Of a DNA stretch of 64,000 bases, positions 53,961 through 64,000 are shown piece by piece. A model generated the notes under the pieces. It ran no database searches and had not been told where the DNA came from. It was given only the letters and a program-made list of their open reading frames with translations. The translations under genes were made by a program, and so were the position numbers. Each line of letters opens with the position of its first letter. Within the stretch, counting starts at the first letter, position 1. Origin of the DNA: Takifugu bimaculatus (lineage: Eukaryota > Chordata > Actinopteri > Tetraodontiformes > Tetraodontidae); NCBI GenBank assembly GCA_004026145.2, contig CP034985.2:124001-188000 (forward strand). Reading direction: 5' to 3'.

Positions 53961-56900
53961 AGGAGCTTGAGCTGATTTAAAAATAGTTAAAAATTCGGTA
54001 TCTTTACTCTCATTGTAAATTCCCCTTATGATAAAATAGTTACATAGGTGTCTATGTATAGCTACATATAAGTTTATTTTTATTTTGAAGTTTATTTTCG
54101 GAAATTGATTGGTGTGATTAGAGTGAACTTTCAAAACAAGCTCTGTTAACCACGTTAACTTTCTAATTGGACTGATAATGTATCTAATCAATAACAAACA
54201 GGGAATTTAAAGATATTTAAAAAGCCGATTCATTCACAAATTTATGCAGAAGATTTTCACAATATTTTGAACCATGCCGAGATCACGTGACCGCAGTTGT
54301 GGTAGCCCGATAAATAAATGATGACAGCAGTGGCCACTCGGTGGCGCTGTTCCTCCACACTACGGCAGTGTGGTGACGTCATTGAACAGCCGGTAAATTA
54401 TATATTTAACTGAACTGAAATTTTAACTTGAGTCCCTGAAATATGTAGAAAATATCCAAAAATCCTTATCAGCTTTTCAGTTTTACTCAGAATTTTTTTC
54501 ATTCACTTTTTCTTCCACTTTTCTTATTTGTATTTATTTGTGTAATTTATGTTTATTTAGATTGTGACCTATTTTTTGCTTATGTATAAATGCTTTAATC
54601 TTGCTTTTTTTTACATTTTAAAAGCTCCTCCATCAGGGAACTCGTCTGTGTTTGTATCAGGATACATTAAATAAGTCAGCGGAAATGCTAAATGTAAGTT
54701 GTTAGCAGCGCAAATCAACAGACACTTTAAAAAAAAACTTTATAAAATGAACAGAGTTGAAAACAAAACAATTCCAAGAAATGATTTAATGGTGCAGGAA
54801 TTTAAATACAGTCCTCAGGGGGACGCTCCGACCTTGGCGGAGGTTTGGATGTGGGATTGTTGTCCTGTCTCATAGGAACTCATGTCCAGAGCAGTTTTAT
54901 TTCTTTTTCAATGATGAGGTGAGGGTGTGTCCAGCAGATGTTTCCCATCTCAGATCACGATTCACAACTTCAAGAAGTTCCAGGGAGCAGAAAGCGGTGT
55001 GACCTCCAGCACGAGCCAGCTTGGCTGGGTCCTCCTCACCTCAGCTGTGTTGTGTCTGCTGATGTGACCCCAGGCCGACATTTCTTTATTAGGAACCAAG
55101 TAGAACTGAAGAAACCAGCATTCTCCCGATGTTTAGAACCTTCAGAAGGGCAGTGATCAACTCAAGGAGGAGCTGGAGGACACATGAATCATTCAGCTTC
55201 ACTGAAAACCTGACAGAAAGAGGAGGAGATACTTCAAGACAAGGAGAAGAAGAACCTGCAGGAAAGATCCAGGAGGAACCTCCTTCAGATATGAAACCAT
55301 CACAGAGTTTTAGAGGAGGGCTTTACCAACAAGGAGACTGGCCAGAGCAGGAAAAAGGTCAAACTTTTATTGTAAAATCTCAAGTATTCATAAATAAATG
55401 TGTTTTTGAAGAAATATTATAAACACTAAACAGTTTCTTGTCTTTTTTCCAAAATTTTGTTACATTTTTCATAATTGGATAAAAGAATTTAAGAAAAAAA
55501 TCTTTAGAAAGAAAAGGGGAGGAGGAGGAGGAGAAAGAGGAGGAGAAAGAGGAGGAGGAAGAGAGGAGGGGAGTGGTCTTTTCTTCTTCAGCTGTTAGCG
55601 TTTGTTGAAGCCTCAGTTGATCTGCGTCCACAGTTAAAGTACAGAGAGACGGTCCAGAAGAAGAGCAGAGAGGACATCTGATGGTCTCCGAGGGAACCAT
55701 CCTGGAGTGGAGGGAGTGGCAAAAGATCTCATGAATGAGTTCTGTGGAAGGACCTGAGGAAGGATCTAGGGAGGCACCTGAGGAGACGCCGAAGGAGCAC
55801 CTGAGGAGACACCTGAGCAGACATCTGAGGAGACGCCTGAGGAGAGCAGGTAAGTCAGTCTGCTGACATCCTCATCATCTTTTTCAATGAGGATTCTAAT
55901 TAAGGCCAGAACAAAAAGTCCATTTGATGAAAAGAGAAATGGTTTATTGTGAAAGTCCCATTTTCAGAATGATCTGCTGCAGTGGAATTTGCTCATTGTC
56001 CATTAAATCATTCAATGAATTTACATCTGGGAAGCATCATAGCTGATGTTGTTGGCAGACGTGGTGATTGTGATGAAATTAAGGTTGAATCATCCGTCAG
56101 TGAAAAACCCCCTGAAGGTCACGGAGCACGTTTAACACACACCAGCGTTCTCTCCCAGACGTTTCAGATAGATTCATCATCATCATCCATCATCATCATC
56201 ATCATCATCACCTCTTGGTGGTGGTGCTTCACAGCTTTAGCACGCAGGTCAAAAGGTGGATCACTTCCTGTAACCAGAGTGCCAGCTGATTCACGGAGGT
56301 CACAGCCCCTCATTCAGCTGTTTCAGCTGTTGTCTCAGTTGGTTTCAGCTGAAGGACTTAATATCCATGAAAATACAGATTCCTTTAGCCTCAGCGCTAA
56401 TATTGCTAGCACAGGTTAGCATGCTAACCAGCTGGGGTGAATGTCTCGGCCAAACATACGTTCTGTCAGCACTTTGGTCCGTTGCGTCTGTCTCGCCAAA
56501 AGGTTAGGGATGGATCCAGATCTGGGAATGAGATTCTTATTGGATTTCAATGTGTTGTAGGAACAGAAATGATGCATTTTCCGATTAAATATCACAAGTA
56601 CAAATGCTGTGTGAACGTTTCACAATTAAATGATCGTACTGTTGTTCCCCGTCTGACCTTTGTCCACGTGTACACGATTGTTAGTGTAACTACAACAGCC
56701 TTTAGTCTGGGACGATGTCTGTCCTCACCATGAGCTGATGAACTTTTTTTAATTTCCTGCTTAATGATGTCAGTGAGTGGCCAAACGTCAGGTCAGAAAA
56801 CATGGAAACCAGCGAAGGAAATCAGCTCCAGGTGGTGGCGGTGGACTCGCTGTGTCACACGGTCTGATGTCTTTAGCAGTGGCAGCGTTCCAGAATATGC

Positions 56901-57982
56901 TGCTCTACTGCTCTGGGACACGAGGCCTCGTGGGCTTTCTTACTTTGTTTTGACTTTTTGTTGTGAAAAATGATTCTTTTTGTGTTCTGATGAGACCAGA
57001 TTCAAAAATAGAAGCAGCTGCTCTGTTACAGGGTGACTGTGTCTTCCAGCCCAAGGCCAGCAGATAAGACAGGAACCATGAGGTCACCCTGTTAAATCAG
57101 CTCAGTAATCTGCCTGGGAGCTTCATGGTGGGACTGGGACCCCCCACCCACCCCCACCCTGCCTGTTTGGCTGCTGTTTCCATGGCAGCATAACAGCCAG
57201 GCCAGAGCAGAGGGCGTGTGTTTGGGTGACATTCTGTGTTCCAACCAAGTCAGAACGAGCTGTTGATAACATCACGATGGAAAGTCAGAGGATTTTTTTT
57301 AGGCAGGAATCAGGAATCAGGGTGGAGTAATGTTTGAACAGTGGGGGGGGGGGGGGGGCAACAGTCCAGGAGGTGGTCTCGTTGCTGCTGGAGCTTCATC
57401 CTGTCATGGTTCAGTTCAGCACTTAGAAAGAAACCCAGAGAGGCTGAAGGGGTGATGGCATGGTCCCCAAACAACAGAGCACTAACCAAGTTCCTATTGG
57501 GTAGACTCCTCTGAGGTCTATTATGGGATGTTCCAACCATTTTCCTCCATGGATCATTTCAGAGATGGGCTAAATGCCTGGTAGGCTGACCACAGGAGCA
57601 CGTAAATAGCTTGTAAAAGTGTACAATGACAATAAGCTGTGGTCAGAGGGTCCTGGCCTGGCCTCCTCCCTGCACTCCAGAGTTTATGAGGGAAGTGACT
57701 TCATGCTCATTCCATCTGAAAGGCGTGCCAGACCCGGCAGTTTGGTCAGCCTCATGTTGGGAGTGATGTCAGCCTTCTGGACCGGTCACCGCTGATTAGA
57801 GCTCTCACAAACCACCGGCTGGATAAAAACCTGCTTGGGCTCAGCCTGAACGTCTGCCTGACGTGGTGGAGGGACACGGTCGGAACCAGAGGAGACTTGC
57901 ACCGAGTCATTTGGTGTTCTGATGGCTTTTCATCAAGCTTCCTACAAAAAGCCTTTAATGAAGCAAACAATTGCACCCAACA

Positions 57983-58056
<74 letters not shown>
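57983..58056. repeat. (TG)n microsatellite
   Basis: Over 30 TG units with one TT interruption near 58010. Confidence 0.95.
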
Positions 58057-58058
<2 letters not shown>

Positions 58059-59260
58059 AGTGCCCAGCTAACCACACATGCTTCAGCCTAACGAAGGTTA
58101 CAGCCATCGATTCGTCAACCGCCGCAAAATGGGAGCAGCTTGACAAGCAAAAGCCTCTGAAACTGGCTGTTGTGACCCAACTCTGCACAGAACCGGCCAA
58201 AGAGCCAGACAGAACCCACTGGTGTGCACACTTACAGTGTGTTCAGCTCTGGGAAATGACCCCTCACTTACATTTCATGTGCCAGTTTTACAAAGATCTC
58301 CACATGTAATCTCTATTTTTGTAGCAGGCTCTTCGCCACCCTGCAACTCACTGGTCTGTGGAAGCTTAAGACCCCCCTATAAGGAGGCAGGTAATGGGAG
58401 CAGGCTTTGAGCAACATGACACTGACTACAAACCTGCTTCTCCTGTCATTTATATCAGCTAGAGACACATTTCCCATCAGCTGCTGTTGTTTTGTTTGTC
58501 TTCAGGTTGCTTTAAACTCCAATCGCAGGTGTTTAAAGATGATCTAAGACTCTGGTTTAACTATAGTCAGTCATCGATAAGGTAACCCAGAGGTTAAGCA
58601 TTCCCTCAAAGTGTGTTGTTTTCGTGGATGGTAGCATTTCCAGCTGTGACGGTGAGATGAGGTGACACAAATGATGGTTCGCAGATGATTAGAGGCCAAC
58701 ATGGTTCCGTTTTGTCATCAGTTGTGTCAAAAGATACAATATGAGCTAACATTGTTGATGAGGAAACATGAACTTGGTTGCTAAGATTCTTCTGGTGTTT
58801 CTGTCTGTGGGATCAACCGTATGAGGCCATCACCAGGTCAACTCTCACAGCTGTTTATTTACAGCAGGTAATGTTTGGGTGGGAGGGAAATGGAGGTGCT
58901 GCATTCGTGACGTCGCTGATGGACGGTTAAATGATCCATGGAGTTTCCCCACGTTGGACACAAGCGAGGAGCTAAAAATACACCAACACTTCAGCCCACA
59001 AACAGCTGCATCTGCTGTGCTTCCACCCCAGAAATAGCTCAAAGAAACATTATCGGGTGGCCATTTCATTGACGTGATAGTTATTTCAGCGGCCCTCAAC
59101 ATGGAACACAGACTTTTTAACCCCTTCAGATCATAAAGGATCCTTCAAAGTGTGGCTGTGAAGCTGATTTTCAGAAAGAATCAGATATCATGCAAATACA
59201 GGCAAGACTCAGCAGGAGCGGATGCTGGAATGGACCTCCGAAAACAAGTAGAGCCAACAC

Positions 59261-59327
59261 CAGTCACCCCAGCAGGTGTGCTGGGGTGACTGCACACCTG
59301 CTGGTCGCCCCTGTGGTGACCACAGGC
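59261..59327. repeat. Cluster of three perfect inverted repeats, two mutually exclusive
   Basis: Hairpin A: CAGTCACCCCAGCA (59261-59274), loop GGTG, exact complement at 59279-59292. Hairpin B: CCAGCAGGTGTGC (59269-59281), 10-nt loop, exact complement at 59292-59304. A and B share bases and cannot form together. Hairpin C: CCTGTGGT, one central base, ACCACAGG at 59311-59327. Confidence 0.93.
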
Positions 59328-60168
59328 TGCAGCTTCCAGCACTCCCATCAGTTGTTCTGTGTTCTCCAGTCCGGCCACTCTGTCAACTATCTGTTTACTC
59401 AGACCTGATTTGCTTATCTGAGGCTCCCATTGAGACTCGGCCCAACCAGGACGACGACTTCTACGCAAACTGGAAGTGGAACATCTGTATTTACAGATGT
59501 TCTTTCCTCAGTTTTCCAGCTGGGTTTATTTTTGTCCCTCTTTTCTCCACCTCTACATAGATGGAGACGTTTCTTAAATCTTTGTTTTCTTAAAAAAAGG
59601 TACATTAAATCTGAGGATTGCTGGCAAACCAGCAGATACTATTCTTCCAGGTCCTGCAAAGGTTCTTCCTCTCATCTCGTCTGTTAAACACTAGCAGAAT
59701 ATTTGAATGTTCATTCAGAATGATGCAAAGCTGATCAGTTATGACGTCAGAACCTCAGTGTGAAAGTTCAGATGATGGGTCGGCATATCAGCCGTGGCGG
59801 CAGGAGCTCGGGCATCACCTCCAAAACAACTATTAATAACAGACAGTGTTGCAAGCAACACACTGCCAGGATTCTCCCCGGCTGACTCACAATCGGATCT
59901 GATCCAGCCCATAATGATCAGCTGTCTGTCAGGTAGCAGTTCCTCTCGTTCTTTAGCAGATTTATCTGTGTTCTGATCCTGTAAATTGTCACCAAACGGC
60001 TCCGTAAATAATCCCAATCCTCAGGGACGGACCAGTTCAGAGAGGGAACCAGAACCTGTGGTCACCATGAGCAACACACTTATTAAACTCTGTGTGTGTG
60101 TTAGCAGGGCAATGTTATCTACAGATGAATGAATATTTCTTTTGGTCTGCTTACACAGATAAAGGAGA

Positions 60169-61989
60169 ATGCGTTCCAGACACTGCCCCATGGAAGGTCC
60201 AGATGAGGGATGCAACCAGCCCACTACAGGATTCATCAGACAGGGAGAGGAGAACACATCGGAGCTCAGGAAGAAGAGGCAAAAAGCTCCCCAGGAGGAA
60301 AAGGACAAGAAGAAAAACCCATGTGGATCAGTTAAGAGAGATCTGAAAAGGTCCCGCAAGATGGAGGAGCTCCTGGATCTGTCCAAGAAGGACCTGCTGC
60401 ACCTGTTGGGAGTCATGGAAGGAGAAGTCCAGGTAACAACCAGCCACGTCCACCAGAGCCAGACCACCTGATGATTACAGGAAGAGCCTCACACACACAT
60501 CAAAAAACCTCTTACTTGTTAAGATGGGACGCCACCTTGTGGTAAAGATATGACCCTGCAGTTCGAAAACCCCAAACAAGAAGATCTGTGTTGTTTCTCC
60601 ACCAGGCCAGAGAAGACGTCATTGTGCTGCTGAAGTCGGACCGAACTGGACCAGAGACCCTGGAAGCCCACTATGGTTCCTCTGTCCCCATCAAACCCCT
60701 GCAGGCCCTGCAGAGAGATGGCCTCCTGACTGCTGGGCCCCAAAACATTGAAGATGTGTACGAGGTACCCATGGCTGAGGTGAGCTCCCATAGGGTCAAA
60801 AGGTTATGTAAAATGGTAAAAAATTAAAATAAATAATAATTTAAAAAACTAAAACTAAAAAAAATAGTGAAGAGTGAGAGCTCTTAGCTGTATGTTTGCA
60901 TCTTTGAGAGTATTCCATCAGCTACTTCCTGGAAGGAAAAACCTCCAATTTCCAAGTGCTAAAATGGGGGAAAACATGAGAGTTTGCATAAATTATTAGA
61001 ATCCCCTCCTCCCCCAACTACAGCTGTACTTCTAACACAGAGGACACGGTTGTCATGGTAATGAACAAAGTTTGCTGTTTAAACATCTTAAAACACAGGA
61101 GGTCCAATCAAGCTGCAGCACATATAAATCCACAAGTTGTTTTAATGGGGAAAATAGGAAGAAGAGAATAACTAATAACAATTTGAATGATTTTAGAGCT
61201 GACAGATATTTTTGATATGAGAATAAAGTGGATTAAATCATTTAAAATATTTTGTTTTCTATTAAAAGAAAAACTTATTTCTAGGGACTAACGTCCAACC
61301 CATAAGAAAACTTTTATTTTTCCTTGAGTGAAAATGCTGCCTGGATGTGTGTCGGTAACGGTGGCGTGATGGCGTGTGGCTACAGCTGGACCGCCTGGAG
61401 CTGAAACAGAAGGAGACGTACCGACGGATGCTGGAGCAGCTGCTGCTGGCTGAGAAGTGTCACCGCCGCACCGTGATGGAGCTGGACAAGGAGAAGCACA
61501 AGCACATGGACTTCATGAACAAGAGTGACGACTTCACCAACCTGCTGGAGCAGGAGCGAGAGAGGTGTGTGTGCGTGTGTGTGTGCTTTTAATTAATCAA
61601 GGAATTCTCAGGATTTGGATAAAAATTATATCTATATTATATGAGATTATATTATATTTATTTTTAATAACAAGTTCAGATCCTGAGAGTTCTGTATCTT
61701 CACTTTTCTGTGGAACAGCTCTGAAGAACATCTCACCTGTAAAGAACTAAAACAGGACAGAGTATCTCTTTATATGGCTGTTGAGGTTTGTATGTCTGAT
61801 AATCTGAATATCTGATCATCTGAATTTCTGATCATCTGAATATTTGAATCTGGACTCTGGAGACGTGAGAGGACAAACGCTGATTGACTGCTGGAGCATC
61901 GCAGGTTCTCTGCTGATGTGGCTCTATGGCAATAATATGGTGTAAACTTGTTGAATAAGCAGTAGAATGTGCCGACCCTGCGGCGCGCG

Positions 61990-62032
<43 letters not shown>

Positions 62033-64000
62033 GCTCACTAAGGATTAAAGATTTTCATCCATGTTGGTCTCTTTGCATGAAACGGGAGGATTATGATCAT
62101 AAAGCCTCTGTGATTCGCCCACAAAAACACTCATCTTTGAGGGTTTTCTTGTTTCTCTGGAAACACCCCTGGCAGCTCTCAGGCCCCTCAGAGTTTACAT
62201 ATACGTATATTTGGACTTAAAGGTCATTTTCAGCTGAGTCGTACCTGCTGCCTCCTGTGGACCTCTACTCTGTTCTGGGTCACGCCTCCGTCTCCTCCCT
62301 CTTCCTCCCCCCTCCCCCTCCCCTTCCTCTCCCCCCCGTATGGGAGGCTGGAAGCCATCAGCAGATGAAAGCTTCTGCTCAGAGCTCTATTCTGCTGGTG
62401 TGTTCCCAGTAGAGTCCGAGCAGATTACAAAGCTGCTCCACCTGCTCTGCCCTCCAGCTGATGGGGGAGTTGGACTCTGAGCAACGACAGCAGAAGCATC
62501 GACTGGACTCTTTTTAGACCTGTGGACTGAAACCTGTCTGATGGAGATGAGCCTGGTGTGACGGTGCAGGAGGAGGAACCATCAACCTGCAGGTGGACCA
62601 CAGCTGACACGGGCAATCATTACGTTTGACCTAGTAGAAGAGCTTTCATGTCTGTAAGCAGTGAGTGTATGCGGTTCACCGGGAAAACAGGGTTCCCTCG
62701 GTCGTCTGTGTGGGGAGATGGAGCGGAGATGATTGGGACTTCAGCTGGATGTAGCGTTCCTGAGCCACATTTCTCCTCGCTGAGCTGCAGGGTCGGATCT
62801 CAGGCAGAATTACTCCTGTTTAAGCTGTTGTCTGCTGGATTGTTATTTTGCTTGATCCCACATTGCTTTTTACTCCCCTGGGCTCTTTATCCCAGAGTCA
62901 GATGGTTTATTCTGTCATAGCAGAGCTACCGTGAGTGTTTCCTGGTTCAACCACTGAAGACATTGTTAAACAGGTTCATCGTCTGACTCACCCTTCGTGT
63001 ATTGAAATGCAGCTTTTGTCCATATGATAATGAATAAGTGGATTCTCTGCATTCTCGTTCTTAGACTCAAGAAGCTATTGGAGCAGGAGAAGGTCTACCA
63101 GGCTTGTAGGGACAAGGACCACAACAGGACCCTGGAGAAGGTCCGGGCGGAGCTGGTTAAGCTGAAGTCCTTTGCCCTGATGTTGGTGGAGGAGCACCAG
63201 CTACACACTGAACAGATTGATCACCAGAACCATAAGATCCAGGATCTGAGTCAGAAACTGCAGGAGAGGGAGCAGAGTTTGGCAGCTATCACAGCCGGTG
63301 CCAAGGAGGACGGCCAAACCATCCTCAGGCTGGAGACTGAGATGGAGCACAGAGCAGCCAAGTCAGCACAGGAACACAAGGAAATGAGCACCAAACTGGC
63401 CAATGAAGAGTCCCAGAGCAGGCAGCTGAGGCTGAAGCTGAAGGGGTTGTCCTGCAAGCTTGAAGAGCTGGAGGAACACAACAAGCTGCTGCATCAGTCA
63501 GAGGAGGAATTGCAGGAGCTGAGGCAAAAGATTAGCAAAGGCGAGTGTGGGAACTCCACGCTCATGGCTGAGCTAGAGAATCTCCGTAAGAAGGTGCTGG
63601 AGATGGAGGGAAAGGACGAGGAGATAACAAAAATGGAGAATCAGTGCAGGGAGCTAAGAAAGAAGCTGCAGGATGAAGAGAACCATGGCAAGGAGCTGAG
63701 GCTGGAGGTGGACAAACTGCAAAAGAGAATCGTTGACCTGGAAAAACTGGAGGGATTGTTCAGTCGAAGCAAAAGCGAATGCTCTCAGCTTCAGACGAAC
63801 TTGGAAAAGGAAAAACACGCCTTGAAAGAGCTGGCTGGAGAACTAGAGAAGGTGAAGAAGCAGTTGAAAGAGATTGTGAGCTCAGAGTCGAAGATTGAAC
63901 AGACAGAAATGATCTTAAAAGATGATCTCATGAAGCTGAAGTCCCTCACAGTTATACTGGTGGAAGAGCGGAAAAATATGGAAGAAAGGCTCAAACAGGA
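60169..64000 (+). CDS. FILIP1: FILIP1, filamin-A-interacting protein, 5' part
   Basis: Cytoplasmic coiled-coil protein that binds filamin A and affects neuronal migration and muscle. Exon with acceptor ttacacag contains ATG 60169 (M-R-S-R, as in mammals) and runs to 60432. Further exons: 60606-60779, 61386-61564, 63065 to beyond 64000, all in phase. Encoded motifs include LDLSKKDLLHLLGVMEGEVQ, AREDVIVLLKSDR, ETLEAHYGSS and KQKETYRRMLEQLLLAEKCH. These form the conserved N-terminal CortBP2-type domain. The paralogue FILIP1L shares this domain, but the SENP6 neighbour and the MRSR start favour FILIP1. About 450 residues are covered; the rest is outside the window. Confidence 0.95.
61790..61856. 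repeat. Short tandem TCTGAAT/TCTGATCA repeat
   Basis: Four to five copies of a 15-16 nt unit (tctgaatatctgatca), in the FILIP1 intron. Confidence 0.8.
61981..62033. repeat. (GC)n(AC)n tract in a FILIP1 intron
   Basis: About seven GC/CG dinucleotides followed by about sixteen AC units and GCGC: a purine-pyrimidine alternation of more than 50 bp. Confidence 0.95.
63065..64000 (+). CDS. FILIP1: FILIP1 large coiled-coil exon (runs off the window)
   Basis: Starts after ttcttag, completing an Arg codon, then L-K-K-L-L-E-Q-E-K. It encodes LVKLKSFALMLVEEHQ, ELQELRQKISKGECGNS and VLEMEGKDEEITKMENQCRE, with continuous Leu/Glu/Lys heptads and no stop to 64000. A second K-L-K-S-L-T-V-I-L-V-E-E-R-K repeat near the end mirrors the first, as in mammalian FILIP1. 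In mammals this exon codes for most of the protein. Confidence 0.96.

Larger units (their letters stand above)
53960..60158. other. Divergent intergenic region between SENP6 and FILIP1
   Basis: AT-rich from 53.95 to 54.8 kb. I see no coding exon. Contents: (GGA)n near 55517-55570, tandem CACCTGAGGAGAC-type units near 55770-55850, a CAT/ATC run at 56178-56213, a C-rich tract at 57139-57162, sixteen G at 57343-57358, (TG)n at 57983-58056, and overlapping inverted repeats at 59261-59327. FILIP1 promoter and 5' UTR exons should lie here but could not be located. Confidence 0.5.

Overview
The window looks like nuclear DNA from a compact teleost genome (probably a percomorph, pufferfish-like in gene density). 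The evidence is intron-rich vertebrate genes with GT-AG boundaries, many (CA/TG)n microsatellites, and four genes in 64 kb whose human orthologues lie in the same order in 6q14 (IMPG1, MYO6, SENP6, FILIP1). The species itself is not determined; that it is a teleost is an inference.

Layout. 1-2.7 kb: no gene recognised. 2.76-15.9 kb, + strand: IMPG1-like interphotoreceptor matrix proteoglycan, about 15 coding exons, with a signal peptide, two SEA domains, an EGF module and a giant acidic central exon containing roughly 80-90 copies of a 21-bp / 7-residue repeat. 18.9-38.8 kb, - strand: complete MYO6 (33 coding exons traced), tail-to-tail with IMPG1, with a probable non-coding first exon and CpG-rich promoter near 44.0-44.3 kb. 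45.6-53.75 kb, - strand: complete SENP6 (22 coding exons traced, total length divisible by 3, about 1034 codons). 60.17 kb to the end, + strand: 5' part of FILIP1, divergent from SENP6 and running off the window.

The four genes are not an operon or a pathway; their proximity is conserved synteny. IMPG1 is an extracellular retinal matrix protein, MYO6 a minus-end-directed actin motor, SENP6 a nuclear SUMO-chain protease, FILIP1 a filamin-binding coiled-coil protein.

Most notable: (i) the heptad-repeat expansion in IMPG1, with higher-order duplications; (ii) three single-base reading-frame breaks (two in IMPG1, one in the conserved MYO6 motor), probably sequence errors, though both IMPG1 breaks can also be repaired by postulated small introns; (iii) an unusual cluster of overlapping, mutually exclusive perfect inverted repeats upstream of FILIP1, and a 17-bp perfect hairpin in the MYO6 5' intron; (iv) a 23-bp minisatellite, a 370-bp pentanucleotide polypurine tract and a (GC)n(AC)n tract inside introns; (v) a CxxC...CxxC motif in SENP6. 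I found no RNA gene, CRISPR array or intact transposon. Exon borders were derived by hand from splice consensus, frame and remembered vertebrate family sequence; no alignment was run.
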